Notes: generated from the letters alone by a model not told the origin. A DNA stretch of 64,000 nucleotides from Flavivirga amylovorans (GCF_030540875.1 NZ_JAUOEM010000001.1:806001-870000); one strand, 5' to 3'; positions 1-9,101 are shown, numbered from the stretch's first letter. Numbers and translations: made by a program.

Positions 1-1
1 C

Positions 2-925
2 GGTTTATACGCAAAATTTAATACAACAAAAGGAGAGATCCTTGTTGCTTTAGAATATCAAAAAACACCAGGAACAGTAGGTAATTTTGTTGCTTTGGCA
101 GAAGGTAATCTTGAAAACAAAGTAAAACCTCAGGGGACACCTTATTATGATGGTTTAAAATTCCATAGAGTAATTCCAGATTTTATGATTCAAGGTGGGT
201 GTCCACAAGGTTCAGGTTCTGGAAATCCAGGGTATCAATTTGATGATGAGTTTCATCCAGATTTAAAACATGACACACCTGGAGTTTTGTCTATGGCGAA
301 TGCTGGACCGGGTACTAACGGAAGTCAGTTTTTTATCACCCATGTTGAAACACCATGGTTAGATAATAATCATACCGTTTTTGGTAAAGTAACAGAAGGT
401 CAAAATGTTGTTGACGCTATAGCTCAAGGGGATTCTATTGATAGCCTAGAAATAATTCGTGTAGGTAATGATGCTGAAGCTTATAATGCTATTGAGGCTT
501 TTAGAACCTTTGAAGGCTCTAGAGAAAAAAGATTGGCAGAAGCAAAACAAGCAGCAGAAGCAGAATTAGATAAAATTGCAACGGGTTTTAAAAAAACAGA
601 GAGTGGTTTACGATATCAAATAATTCAAGAAGGAAGCGGAGTAAATGCTGAGACAGGTAAAACAGTATCTGTTCATTATAAAGGACAATTGTCTGATGGC
701 ACTGTTTTCGATTCTTCATACAAACGTAACCAACCCATTGATTTTCCTTTAGGAGTAGGTCAAGTTATTCCAGGTTGGGATGAAGGTGTTAGCTTATTAA
801 AAGTAGGAGATAAGGCACGTTTTGTAATACCTAGTCATTTAGGATATGGAAGTAGAGGTGCAGGAGGTGTGATACCACCAGACGCTACTCTTATTTTTGA
901 TGTTGAGTTGATGGATGTGAAATAA
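2..925 (+). CDS. Peptidyl-prolyl isomerase, cyclophilin-FKBP fusion (5' truncated by window edge)
   Basis: The reading frame is open from base 2, before any start codon, so the N-terminus lies outside the window; the TTG at 95 is internal. The visible protein has a cyclophilin domain (FHRVIPDFMIQGG, then GSQFFITH and the NHTVFGKV strand), a charged linker rich in Ala, Glu and Lys, and an FKBP domain (GKTVSVHYKG, DGTVFDSS, IPGWDEGV, YGSRGAGG, IPPDATLIFDVEL). Both families catalyse cis-trans isomerisation of Xaa-Pro bonds, and double-domain forms occur in Bacteroidota. Location (cytoplasm, periplasm or lipoprotein) cannot be judged without the start. A strong terminator follows directly. Confidence 0.93.
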   Translation, partial: GLYAKFNTTKGEILVALEYQKTPGTVGNFVALAEGNLENKVKPQGTPYYDGLKFHRVIPDFMIQGGCPQGSGSGNPGYQFDDEFHPDLKHDTPGVLSMANAGPGTNGSQFFITHVETPWLDNNHTVFGKVTEGQNVVDAIAQGDSIDSLEIIRVGNDAEAYNAIEAFRTFEGSREKRLAEAKQAAEAELDKIATGFKKTESGLRYQIIQEGSGVNAETGKTVSVHYKGQLSDGTVFDSSYKRNQPIDFPLGVGQVIPGWDEGVSLLKVGDKARFVIPSHLGYGSRGAGGVIPPDATLIFDVELMDVK

Positions 926-948
926 TCTATATATAAGATATAGACTTT

Positions 949-979
949 GAAAAAACACCTGCTTTGTAGGTGTTTTTTT
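949..979 (+). terminator. Rho-independent terminator after the PPIase gene
   Basis: Arms AAAAACACCT and AGGTGTTTTT form a 10-bp perfect stem with a 7-nt loop, followed by a T run. It lies 24 bases after the PPIase stop codon. Confidence 0.85.
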
Positions 980-1094
980 ATACAATAATTAGACTTTAAT
1001 CTATGTAATTATTGATTTCAACTTATGGAGTATGTATTTATTTTGTTCATCGATTATTTTCATTTTTAAAGATTTATAAAGATATTTTTGCGCT

Positions 1095-1517
1095 ATGGTT
1101 AGCGTTAAGGATACAAGTTTATATTCAGAAGTCATTAAGGAATTTAATTATTCCTTTGGTACTATGTTTGTCTTTAAAGAATACGTAGTTTCTGAAATTA
1201 ATGAGGGTGTTGTCCTTAATTGGGAAGATCATGCAAAAATTTTCACTAATGATATAGCAAATTTTTTAGGAACTAAAGGCGTAAATACGATTCTTATTTC
1301 TAATAGAATTAACTCTTATTCTACTATTGCATCCGACTGGTTGAAATTTTTTAAAAATAGCTATAGCTTAAAAGCTTATCTAATTGTTTCAGATGAAAAA
1401 ACGGCAAGGTTGGGTATCATGACTGAAAATTTATTTTTTAATAAAAAAATAAAAAAATTCAATTCGTTGTATGAAGCTGTCAATTATGTAAAGAGTGGTT
1501 TAATAGAAATTAAATAA
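1095..1517 (+). CDS. Hypothetical protein, possibly SpoIIAA/CRAL-TRIO-like fold
   Basis: This 140-residue soluble protein has no signal peptide or membrane segment and no motif I can assign firmly. Its length and alternating hydrophobic strands and amphipathic helices (VNTILISNRIN, SLKAYLIVS, then a C-terminal helix YEAVNYVKSG) resemble the short STAS/SEC14-like proteins common in flavobacteria, but that is inference. It sits alone between a terminator and the DinB gene, 20 bases before the latter, so it may be co-transcribed with it. The ATG at 1095 is the first in frame. Confidence 0.6.
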   Translation: MVSVKDTSLYSEVIKEFNYSFGTMFVFKEYVVSEINEGVVLNWEDHAKIFTNDIANFLGTKGVNTILISNRINSYSTIASDWLKFFKNSYSLKAYLIVSDEKTARLGIMTENLFFNKKIKKFNSLYEAVNYVKSGLIEIK

Positions 1518-1537
1518 CAATTTATACATTTGTTCTT

Positions 1538-2083
1538 ATGACAGAACAACAATTAGAAAAATTTAAATACCCGATAGGAAAGTTTGAATGCCCGACAAAT
1601 GTTACTAAACAAGATATTGAAAGTTGGATTTCCATATTAGAACATTTTCCAAATCGCTTAGAAAACCTTGTTAAAGACTTAACAGATGATCAATTAGACA
1701 CAGTCTATAGACCTGGTGGGTGGACTGTAAGACAGGTAATACATCATGTGTCTGATAGCCATCACCATGCTTATACCAGATTTAAATGGGCATTAACAGA
1801 AGATAAACCACTTATAAAAGCTTATTTCGAAGAACGCTGGGCAGAACTCATAGATTCTAAAACAGCTCCAATAGATATGTCTATACATCACATAAAAGCA
1901 GTTCATTTTAAACTTGTTTATTTATTGAAGACACTATCTCAAGAAGATTTAAATGCCAGTTTTTTGCATCCGGAAACAAACTCTGAAGTGTTATTAAGCT
2001 ATAACATCGGGAATTATGCCTGGCATAGTAGTCATCATTATGCACATATAGAGCATGTGTTGAAACGTAACAATTGGATTTGA
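1538..2083 (+). CDS. DinB/YfiT-family putative metal-dependent hydrolase or thiol transferase
   Basis: The 181-residue protein matches the YfiT (BstA) branch of the DinB four-helix bundle superfamily. It has the PGGWTVRQVIHHVSDSH block in the first half and WHSSHHYAHI near the C-terminus, which supply the three metal-binding histidines. Members are metal-dependent transferases; the Bacillus enzyme conjugates bacillithiol to electrophiles. The substrate here is unknown. It is followed 8 bases later by an acetyltransferase gene on the same strand, suggesting a small detoxification-type operon. Confidence 0.85.
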   Translation: MTEQQLEKFKYPIGKFECPTNVTKQDIESWISILEHFPNRLENLVKDLTDDQLDTVYRPGGWTVRQVIHHVSDSHHHAYTRFKWALTEDKPLIKAYFEERWAELIDSKTAPIDMSIHHIKAVHFKLVYLLKTLSQEDLNASFLHPETNSEVLLSYNIGNYAWHSSHHYAHIEHVLKRNNWI

Positions 2084-2091
2084 AATAAGCA

Positions 2092-2580
2092 ATGATTAGG
2101 TCTTTTAATGTAAGTGATACGAAGGAACTTTTAGATATTTACAATTATTATGTGTTAAATTCTATAGTTACTTTTGATGACGAAGCTTTGTCTTTAGAGG
2201 CTTTTGAAGATAAAATTACGCGTATTAATGCTGATTATCCATTCATTGTTTTTGAAGATGAAGAGAATAATGAGATTTTAGGATATGCATATGGAAGCAA
2301 ATGGCGCCCTAAGCCTGCTTATAAACATACAGTAGAATCTACAGTATATGTAAAGCACGGTGTGTTAGGAAAACAAATAGGAACTAAATTATATAGAGAG
2401 CTATTATCTCAATTAAAAGAACAAAACTATCATATTGTCCTTGGAGGTTTAACATTACCAAATGATGCAAGTGTTAAGTTGCATGAGAAATTTGGCTTTA
2501 ATCAAGTGGCGCATTTTAAAGAGGTGGGGTTAAAATTTGGAAAGTGGCTTGATGTTGGCTTTTGGCAGTTACGCTTTTAA
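2092..2580 (+). CDS. GNAT N-acetyltransferase, phosphinothricin-acetyltransferase-like
   Basis: This 162-residue single-domain GNAT protein begins with IRSFNVSDTKELLDIYNYYV, typical of the PAT/YncA branch. It has the acetyl-CoA pyrophosphate loop in GVLGKQIGTKLYREL and the late strand LHEKFGFNQVAHFKEVG. It probably acetylates a small amine using acetyl-CoA in the cytoplasm; the acceptor is unknown. It ends convergently with the next gene: the four bases TTAA at 2577-2580 carry the stop codons of both genes on opposite strands, leaving no room for a terminator. Confidence 0.87.
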   Translation: MIRSFNVSDTKELLDIYNYYVLNSIVTFDDEALSLEAFEDKITRINADYPFIVFEDEENNEILGYAYGSKWRPKPAYKHTVESTVYVKHGVLGKQIGTKLYRELLSQLKEQNYHIVLGGLTLPNDASVKLHEKFGFNQVAHFKEVGLKFGKWLDVGFWQLRF

Positions 2581-3137
2581 TTACTTTTCCATTTAATATT
2601 GCAGCCAATACTTGGTTTTTGTAGGGTCGTATTATCTTTATTTTCGATTAGGCAATTTAAAGCATGCCTTAAATCTTTACCAGTAACGGGTATCCCATTT
2701 CCTGGGCGAGAGTCATCCAATTGTCCTCTGTACGTTAATTTAAGATCAGCGTTGAAAATATAAAAATCGGGAGTACATGCTGCGTCATAGGCCTTTGCGA
2801 TATCTTGTGTTTCATCATATAAATATGAAAACGGATAGTTTTCATTTTTTGCATGAATAGCCATATTTTTTGGACTGTCTTGAGGGTAGTTAATAACATC
2901 GTTACTGGAAATAGCAATAAAGCTAATACCCTTTTTGGAGTATGAATTTGCAATGGAAACCATTTCTTGGTTTACATGAATAACAAAAGGGCAATGATTG
3001 CAAATAAACATAATTACAGTAGCTTGACTTCCTTTTAATTGATTAAGTGATACATTATTTCCAGATACAGTATCAAATAGATTAAAATCTGGAGCTTGAG
3101 TTCCTAAAGGAAGCATGTTAGAAGGAGTTCTGGCCAT
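2577..3137 (-). CDS. Thioredoxin-family (AhpC/TSA-like) redoxin
   Basis: The 186-residue protein has a thioredoxin fold with the active-site motif CNHCPFV at about residues 46-52, then ISSNDV and the cis-proline-region strand TPDFYIFNAD. The CxxCPF variant is typical of the redoxin-domain proteins found widely in Bacteroidota. It has no signal peptide, so it is presumably cytoplasmic. It could act as a thiol reductase or peroxiredoxin-like protein; the sequence does not decide. It is convergent with the upstream acetyltransferase, overlapping by four bases. Confidence 0.85.
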   Translation of the reverse strand: MARTPSNMLPLGTQAPDFNLFDTVSGNNVSLNQLKGSQATVIMFICNHCPFVIHVNQEMVSIANSYSKKGISFIAISSNDVINYPQDSPKNMAIHAKNENYPFSYLYDETQDIAKAYDAACTPDFYIFNADLKLTYRGQLDDSRPGNGIPVTGKDLRHALNCLIENKDNTTLQKPSIGCNIKWKSN

Positions 3138-3258
3138 GATAATTTATGTTTTCTCAAAGTTCGTTATTTTTTTCTATTTGATACATCTAAAGAAAAATAT
3201 TATTCCAATTTGTTAGTAACCATTTTAAAGTTCATTTGGTAATTTGTATTTTTAAAAA

Positions 3259-3594
3259 ATGAATGATACCATAACTTTTGAAGATTTTACTAAAGTAGAC
3301 TTACGAGTAGGAACCATTATTGAAGTTAATGATTTTCCTGAAGCAAGAAACCCTGCATACCAACTTACTATAGATTTTGGAGATTTAGGAATTAAAAAAT
3401 CGTCTGCACAAATCACGACGCTTTATAAAAAAGAAGATTTACAACAAAGGCAGATAGTGGCCGTTGTAAATTTCCCTAAAAAACAAATCGCTAAATTTAT
3501 GAGTGAATGTTTAGTATTAGGTGCCGTTAATGGTAAAGACGTGATGCTCTTGCACCCAGAAAATAAAGTGAAAAATGGAACGCAGGTTGCTTAA
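3259..3594 (+). CDS. csaA: CsaA-type tRNA-binding domain protein
   Basis: The 111-residue protein is a stand-alone OB-fold tRNA-binding domain. It shows the FTKVDLRVGTIIEV start, the KKSSAQIT strand, VVNFPKKQIAKFMSE and the C-terminal LHPENKVKNGTQV loop. CsaA dimers bind tRNA or unfolded proteins and have been called export-related chaperones. Length and motif order are full-length for the family. It is monocistronic, divergent from the redoxin gene, and ends at a hairpin shared with the convergent DUF3276 gene. Confidence 0.92.
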   Translation: MNDTITFEDFTKVDLRVGTIIEVNDFPEARNPAYQLTIDFGDLGIKKSSAQITTLYKKEDLQQRQIVAVVNFPKKQIAKFMSECLVLGAVNGKDVMLLHPENKVKNGTQVA

Positions 3595-3654
3595 TTAGCT
3601 TATTATGTTATTCAAAAGGAGGAAAAACAGCAGAATCATTTAAAAATCAAACAT

Positions 3655-3686
3655 AAAAAAACCGCTTCAAGTTGAAACGGTTTTTA
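3655..3686. terminator. Bidirectional hairpin terminator between csaA and the DUF3276 gene
   Basis: AAACCG and CGGTTT arms with an inner TTCA/TGAA stem are flanked by an A run on the left and a T run on the right. This allows termination of both convergent genes. Confidence 0.8.
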
Positions 3687-3705
3687 TAATAAAACAGTTG
3701 TTTAA

Positions 3706-4104
3706 TTATATATCATCAAAATCTACATCAGTAAAACTTTCAGCAGGTTTGTGTGTATCGCCATCATCTGTAGAAGTTTCTTCTGTTTTTTCAACTTCAT
3801 AACTCTTTTTAAAGTCTTTTTGATGACGTTCGCTAATCACTTCATCACCTTTCTTTTCTATAATATAATCAGTCATTTCAGCTAATATATCTTTGAATTC
3901 AGAAAAGTCTTCTTTGTAAATATATATTTTGTGTTTTTTGTAATGAAACGAACCATCATCGTTTGTGAATTTCTTACTTTCAGTAATAGTCAAGTAATAA
4001 TCGTCCGCTTTAGTAGCTCTTACGTCAAAGAAGTAGGTACGTCTTCCTGCTCTTAATACTTTCGAAAAAATCTCTTCTCTCTCCATCATATCATTATTAT
4101 TCAT
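3706..4104 (-). CDS. PUR-family DNA/RNA-binding protein (DUF3276)
   Basis: The 132-residue protein has one PUR-type domain (residues about 8-90: EEIFSKVLRAGRRTYFFDVR, DDYYLTITESKK, HKIYIYKEDFSEF) and an acidic, disordered tail ending TDVDFDDI. The family is near-universal in Bacteroidota. PUR repeats bind single-stranded purine-rich nucleic acid; the bacterial role is unknown. It is transcribed alone and convergent with csaA across a shared terminator. Confidence 0.9.
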   Translation of the reverse strand: MNNNDMMEREEIFSKVLRAGRRTYFFDVRATKADDYYLTITESKKFTNDDGSFHYKKHKIYIYKEDFSEFKDILAEMTDYIIEKKGDEVISERHQKDFKKSYEVEKTEETSTDDGDTHKPAESFTDVDFDDI

Positions 4105-4272
4105 AGTGTATAGAAATTTATTTTAATTATCGTTAAATTGGTTATCAAAAATCTAAAAAAAAGAGATACTAACCAACAAATAATGAAGTTTCTTTTTTAA
4201 ATATTGTCTTTTATTGCATTAAATTAAAAAATAATAACGCCTTATTTTGATTGGATATTAGTAAGTTTAATG

Positions 4273-6030
4273 TTAGTTTGAAGTCGTTTCGCTCAATTGT
4301 TTTAAGTAGAGATGTTTATAGTAACCATCTATATTTATAAGCGTTTCATGCGTGCCTTCTTGCACAATTTTACCATCATCTAGTACAATGATTTTATCTG
4401 CATTTTTAGCAGATGAAACTCTATGACTTACAATGATTGTTGTTTTTCCTTTCGAAATTTTATTAAGATTCTTTAGTATTTTTTCTTCAGTCTCTGTATC
4501 AACAGCAGACAGACAGTCATCGAAAAGTAATATTTTTGGTGATTTTATAATAGCTCTCGCAATAGATACACGCTGCTTTTGTCCGCCAGAAAGTGTAATG
4601 CCTCGTTCGCCCAATACAGTATCATAACCATTATTAAATTTGATAATATTTTTATGTACCTGCGCATTTTTTGCAGCTTCAATAACATCATCTTCGGTAG
4701 CATCTTCTTTTCCGAACTTAATATTATTCCTTATAGAATCGGAGAATAAGAAGGCGTCCTGTGGTACATAACCAATATGATCTCTTAAATTATTTAAATT
4801 AAGGTCTTTAATTTTTGTGTCATTTATAATAATATCCCCGTCATTTATATCATAAAGCCTACCTATTAAATCTAAAATTGTAGATTTTCCAGCCCCTGTT
4901 TTACCTATAATAGCTAGTGTCTCTCCTGATTTAATATCAAAGCTAATGTCTTTTAATGCTTGAATATTAGTATCATCATAAGTAAAAGAAACATTATTAA
5001 AACGAATATCACCAGTAATCTCTGTATTTGTGTTTACGGTGTTTTTAATTTCTGGCTCGATTTTTAAAAACTCATTAATTCGTTTTTGTGATGCAGCAGC
5101 TTGTTGTACTATAGAAGTAACCCAACCTACAGTTGCCACTGGCCATGTAAGCATATTTACATAAATAATAAATTCTGCAATAATTCCTATACTTTCAATT
5201 TCACCATTAATATATTGCATGCCTCCAATATAAATTACAAGTAAGTTACTTGTACCAATAAGTAAAATCATCATTGGAAAAAACCAAGCTTGTACTTTTG
5301 CTAAACTGATTTGTTTTTCTCTACTTTCAAAAGTAAGCGACTTAAAATTTGTCGATGTTTGTGGCTCTATACCATAGGCTTTAATCACAGAAATACCACT
5401 AAAAGACTCTTGAGTGAACGTTGAAAGTTTAGATAAATACTCTTGAACTATGGTGCTACGCTTGTGTATTTCTTTACTTAACTTATATATTATAACAGAA
5501 AGAATTGGTAATGGTAAAACGGTATATAGCGTTAATTTAGGAGACGCATTAATCATATAGATAATAACAACAACAAACAAAGCAAACGTATTGATACTAT
5601 ACATGATGGCAGGTCCTGCATACATACGTACCCTACCTACATCTTCGGTAATACGGTTCATTAAATCTCCCGTTCTATTGTTTTTATAAAAATTTAAAGA
5701 GAGTTTTTGATATTGATCATAAATCTCATTCTTTAAATCGAATTCAATATAACGTGATACATTAATAATGGTTTGGCGCATGAAAAAAGTAAGGATACCG
5801 CCTATTATAGCTGCTCCAATAATATAAAGAATGGCTTCTAATAGCTCTGCTTTAAAAACGTCTTCGGTAATCACTCCTTTTAAAGCTTTTTCAACCACAA
5901 CAAAAATCTGTTTTACATAGCGTGGCGTGAAGAGTAGAAAAATTCTAGCTACAACAGTAATTACCATACCTATTAAAAGGTGGGCTTTATATTTTAAGAA
6001 GTATTTATTTAAATGTTGTAATTCTTTCAT
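4273..6030 (-). CDS. ABC exporter half-transporter (MsbA/MdlB-like) with Asp in place of the catalytic Glu
   Basis: This 585-residue fused permease-ATPase has six membrane spans in residues 1-310, then an ATPase domain: Walker A GKTGAGKST near 375, Q-loop VPQDAFLF, signature LSGGQKQR near 480, Walker B ILLFDDCLSAVD near 503 and H-loop IIVSHR. Homodimeric exporters carry DE at the end of Walker B; here it is DD. That feature is known from the degenerate-site subunit of heterodimeric exporters such as BmrC or TM287, but no partner gene is adjacent. Substrate could be lipid or drug. It is monocistronic and divergent from nusB. Confidence 0.9.
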   Translation of the reverse strand: MKELQHLNKYFLKYKAHLLIGMVITVVARIFLLFTPRYVKQIFVVVEKALKGVITEDVFKAELLEAILYIIGAAIIGGILTFFMRQTIINVSRYIEFDLKNEIYDQYQKLSLNFYKNNRTGDLMNRITEDVGRVRMYAGPAIMYSINTFALFVVVIIYMINASPKLTLYTVLPLPILSVIIYKLSKEIHKRSTIVQEYLSKLSTFTQESFSGISVIKAYGIEPQTSTNFKSLTFESREKQISLAKVQAWFFPMMILLIGTSNLLVIYIGGMQYINGEIESIGIIAEFIIYVNMLTWPVATVGWVTSIVQQAAASQKRINEFLKIEPEIKNTVNTNTEITGDIRFNNVSFTYDDTNIQALKDISFDIKSGETLAIIGKTGAGKSTILDLIGRLYDINDGDIIINDTKIKDLNLNNLRDHIGYVPQDAFLFSDSIRNNIKFGKEDATEDDVIEAAKNAQVHKNIIKFNNGYDTVLGERGITLSGGQKQRVSIARAIIKSPKILLFDDCLSAVDTETEEKILKNLNKISKGKTTIIVSHRVSSAKNADKIIVLDDGKIVQEGTHETLINIDGYYKHLYLKQLSETTSN

Positions 6031-6173
6031 TTACCTTGTAGTAATCGGACAGCAAATATAATGTATTAATGATAATAAAATGGATGTATTAGCAATGGGT
6101 AATTGTTAAATATAGTTTAAAATATTATTCGAATAATTAAAAGAAAATATGAAGTTACTTCTCAAAATAGTAT

Positions 6174-6181
6174 TATTTTTG
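6174..6181 (+). promoter_or_regulatory. -7 promoter box for the nusB operon
   Basis: TATTTTTG is an exact match to the Bacteroidota -7 consensus TAnnTTTG. It lies 55 bases before the nusB start and is followed by a purine-rich leader. Confidence 0.55.
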
Positions 6182-6236
6182 CAGCGGAAAAACAGTGAAA
6201 CACTGCTATATTTTTTAATTTAAGTTCTTTGTAATT

Positions 6237-7181
6237 ATGCTAAATAGAAGACATATTCGGGTAAAAGTAATGCAAACTCTTTATGCCTTTAAGGGAGGAG
6301 AAAGTGACGATTTTACTAAAGATCAAAAATTCTTACTGTTTAGTATAGATAATATGTACAACTTGTACCTCTTATTGATCTCGTTATTGCTTGAAGTCCA
6401 AAAAAGAGCAGAAGACGATTTACAAAAAAAGCGAAAAAAGCATTTAGCTACTAAGGAAGACAAAGATCCTAATAAGAAATTTGTTAATAATCAATTGCTT
6501 AAACTTTTAGGTGATAGCTTAAGATTAAAAGACCAGTTAGATGCTCATAAAATAACCAATTGGGAATTAGATGGAGAGTATGTAGATGTTATTTTTAAAG
6601 CAATTACTAAAAGTGATCTGTATAAAGATTATATGGAAACTAGAGTGTCTGACTTTAAAGAGGATAAAGGTTTTATTGTTGATGTGTTTAAAGATATTAT
6701 TGCTCCTAACGATAAACTTTATGAGTATTTAGAAGATAAAAACTTAACTTGGTTAGATGATTTGCCAACGGTAAATACGACCATTTTAAAGCTATTAAGA
6801 AAAGTTAAAGTAACTTCTACAGAAAATCATTTTACGCCTAAATTATATAAGGATTCTGAAGATCAGAAATTTGCAGTTGATTTATTCAAAAAAACACTTT
6901 TAAATAAATCTGTAATTAATAAAGAAATAGAAGCTAAAACCAAAAATTGGGACTCAGACCGTATTGCTAATGTAGATTACGTATTACTACAAATGGCTAT
7001 TAGTGAGTTACATCATTTTCCATCTATACCAGTTAAAGTAACTATTAACGAATATTTAGAAATTGCTAAGGAATATTCTACACCAAAAAGTAGCATATTT
7101 ATAAATGGTATTTTAGATAAATTGGTTAAAGAATACGATGCAGATGGTAAACTAAACAAGATAGGTAGAGGGTTACTATAA
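6237..7181 (+). CDS. nusB: Transcription antitermination factor NusB, long Bacteroidota form
   Basis: The protein starts LNRRHIRVKVMQTLYAF, the NusB N-terminal signature. Its C-terminal third carries the rest of the fold: TKNWDSDRIANVDYVLLQMAISELHHF and VTINEYLEIAKEYSTPKSSIFINGILDKL. At 314 residues it is about twice the E. coli length because of a charged helical insertion after residue 60, as usual in this phylum. NusB with NusE (S10) binds boxA in rRNA leaders. It leads an apparent operon with the DUF1573 lipoprotein and yajC, an order common in flavobacteria. Confidence 0.94.
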   Translation: MLNRRHIRVKVMQTLYAFKGGESDDFTKDQKFLLFSIDNMYNLYLLLISLLLEVQKRAEDDLQKKRKKHLATKEDKDPNKKFVNNQLLKLLGDSLRLKDQLDAHKITNWELDGEYVDVIFKAITKSDLYKDYMETRVSDFKEDKGFIVDVFKDIIAPNDKLYEYLEDKNLTWLDDLPTVNTTILKLLRKVKVTSTENHFTPKLYKDSEDQKFAVDLFKKTLLNKSVINKEIEAKTKNWDSDRIANVDYVLLQMAISELHHFPSIPVKVTINEYLEIAKEYSTPKSSIFINGILDKLVKEYDADGKLNKIGRGLL

Positions 7182-7261
7182 TTCTGTTAAGAAGTTAATA
7201 AAAGTTTTTAATAGATTAAATAATTACTATTTTTACGTCGCAAATGACAAAAAATTTAACA

Positions 7262-7756
7262 ATGAAAAAAATAATATTAGGATTAAGCGCATTGTGCTTA
7301 ATTGCATTTACTTCTTGTAAAGAAAATGCTGCTAAGAAAATTGATGAAAAAAATGTAGCGGAAGCTGCGGTAAGAGATGCAAGTGCATCTAAATTTCCTA
7401 TAATTGAGTTTGAAGAAAAAGAACATGATTTTGGGGAAATTGAAGCTAAAACTAAAGTATCAACAGTTTTTAAGTACAAAAATGCAGGAGATGCTCCTTT
7501 GGTTATTACTGATATTAAGAGTACCTGCGGATGTACAGTACCTCAAGATTGGAGTAGAGAACCTTTGCAACCAGGAGAGTCAGGTCAATTTTCTGTTCAA
7601 TTTAATGGAAGCGGATCTAACAAGGTTTCTAAAACAATAACAGTTACAGCAAATACAGAAAAAGGATCGGAAACAGTAAAAATTACTGCTTTTGTAAAAC
7701 CAGATCCGAATGCAGCAGCTAAAAAGCCTGTAACACCAACAATTCAAGCGAAATAA
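7262..7756 (+). CDS. DUF1573 lipoprotein
   Basis: I place the start at the second ATG (7262) because MKKIILGLSALCLIAFTSC is a complete lipoprotein signal with the lipobox cysteine at residue 19; the ATG at 7244 adds six residues ahead of it. The mature part holds one DUF1573 Ig-like domain: FDFGEI-type strand (HDFGEIEAKTKVSTVF), NAGDAPLVITDIKSTCGCTVP, LQPGESGQFSVQFN. The DUF1573 fold is related to ASPM/MSP domains, and its role is unknown. Only one base separates its stop from yajC, so the two are co-translated. Confidence 0.9.
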   Translation: MKKIILGLSALCLIAFTSCKENAAKKIDEKNVAEAAVRDASASKFPIIEFEEKEHDFGEIEAKTKVSTVFKYKNAGDAPLVITDIKSTCGCTVPQDWSREPLQPGESGQFSVQFNGSGSNKVSKTITVTANTEKGSETVKITAFVKPDPNAAAKKPVTPTIQAK

Positions 7757-7757
7757 A

Positions 7758-8054
7758 ATGGGAGAAGGAATAGGGCAATTTATGCCATTTATATTAATGT
7801 TTGTAGTCGTATATTTCTTTATGATTGCACCACAAATGAAACGTGCAAAAAAAGAAAAGAAATTTGCAGCCGAATTAAAAAAAGGAGATAAAATAATTAC
7901 AAAAAGTGGTTTACACGGTAAAGTCTTAGAGCTAAACGATAAAGATGGTAGCTGCGTTATAGAAACCATGTCTGGTAAAGTTAAGTATGAGCGTTCTGCT
8001 ATTTCTATGGAAATGAGTATGAAACTAAATGCACCAGTACAAGCAAAAAAATAA
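7758..8054 (+). CDS. yajC: Preprotein translocase subunit YajC
   Basis: This 98-residue protein has one N-terminal membrane helix (FMPFILMFVVVYFFMIAPQ) followed by the diagnostic QMKRAKKEKKF basic stretch, LKKGDKIITKSGLHGKV and a C-terminal small beta domain. YajC associates with SecDF in the inner membrane to help protein export. Position directly after the DUF1573 gene and before a strong terminator marks the end of the nusB operon. Confidence 0.94.
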   Translation: MGEGIGQFMPFILMFVVVYFFMIAPQMKRAKKEKKFAAELKKGDKIITKSGLHGKVLELNDKDGSCVIETMSGKVKYERSAISMEMSMKLNAPVQAKK

Positions 8055-8092
8055 AATACTTTACTTTATAGTAGTATTGAGTATATAAAAAG

Positions 8093-8123
8093 AAAGAGCT
8101 TCCAAATTTGGAAGCTCTTTTTA
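8093..8123. terminator. Bidirectional terminator between yajC and oxyR
   Basis: AAAGAGCTTCCAAATTTGGAAGCTCTTT is a long perfect palindrome followed by T residues. It lies between two convergent genes. Confidence 0.88.
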
Positions 8124-8162
8124 GTTTATCTAAAAACTGTTAATCTATTTCGTACTAATCCA

Positions 8163-9101
8163 TTATTTAGGTAAAGGACTAATAATTTTTACATTTTGAA
8201 AAGCAATAGCTCCTCTAATAACTCCAGATATAACGTCTTGTAAAGCTTCAATAATCTGCATTTTCAATTCACTTTTATGATAAATAAGGCTCACTTCTCT
8301 GGCAGGAGAGGGTTCATTAAAATGATGTAGATTTTCTTTTTCTTTTTCGTTAATATCTATAGTATGTAAATAAGGTAAGAGTGTCATTCCTAATCCTTCA
8401 TTTGAAAGCTTTATAAGTGTTTCTATACTACCACTTTCTAGTTGAAATTGATCATCCGTTTGATTTTTAAATGCTTTACAAAGGTTAATAACTCCATCCC
8501 TAAAGCAATGCCCATCTTCAAGTAAGAGCATATCATCAATATCCAATTCAGAGACATCTATTTTTTTGTGATTATAGAGTCTATGATTTTTAGGAATATA
8601 ACCTACAAATGGCTCAAAATAAAGAACACGTTCTTTTATGTTTTCATCTTCTAAGGGTGTGGCAGCTATAGCAGCATCTAAATGGCCGTCGTTAATTCTC
8701 GAAATGATTTCTTCTGTTGTTAACTCTTCAATTTTTAGTTTAACTTTTGGATGTTTTTTTATGAAATTATTTAAGAACATAGGAAGTAATGTTGGCATGA
8801 TGGTTGGGATAATACCAAGTTTAAACTCGCCTCCAATAAAACCTTTCTGTTGATCTACAATATCTTGAATTCTATAAGATTCATTTACAATATTTCTTGC
8901 CTGAGTTACAATTTTTTTACCAACATCGGTTAGCTCAATTGGTTTTTTAGTACGATCGAAAATCAACACATCTAATTGGTCTTCAAGCTTTTGAATTTGC
9001 ATGCTTAATGTAGGTTGCGTAACAAAGCATTTTTCTGCTGCTTTAGTAAAATTTTGATTTTCGGCAACAGCTAAAACATAATATAATTGGGTAATAGTCA
9101 T
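8163..9101 (-). CDS. oxyR: Hydrogen-peroxide-sensing LysR regulator OxyR
   Basis: The protein has an N-terminal winged helix (TITQLYYVLAVAENQNFTKA, TQPTLSMQIQKLE) and a LysR effector domain. The redox cysteines are present in LLLEDGHCFRDGVINLC and fall at residues 199 and 208, the same numbers as in E. coli OxyR, where they form the activating disulfide. It therefore very likely senses H2O2 and activates peroxide-defence genes. No catalase or dps lies nearby. The space upstream holds a T-N11-A type site and a divergent transcription unit that looks non-coding. Confidence 0.95.
   Translation of the reverse strand: MTITQLYYVLAVAENQNFTKAAEKCFVTQPTLSMQIQKLEDQLDVLIFDRTKKPIELTDVGKKIVTQARNIVNESYRIQDIVDQQKGFIGGEFKLGIIPTIMPTLLPMFLNNFIKKHPKVKLKIEELTTEEIISRINDGHLDAAIAATPLEDENIKERVLYFEPFVGYIPKNHRLYNHKKIDVSELDIDDMLLLEDGHCFRDGVINLCKAFKNQTDDQFQLESGSIETLIKLSNEGLGMTLLPYLHTIDINEKEKENLHHFNEPSPAREVSLIYHKSELKMQIIEALQDVISGVIRGAIAFQNVKIISPLPK

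Noticed and set aside
7580-7969. 129-codon Cys/Phe-rich minus-strand frame
   Set aside because: Antisense to the DUF1573 and yajC genes, which have clear families; no support for expression.
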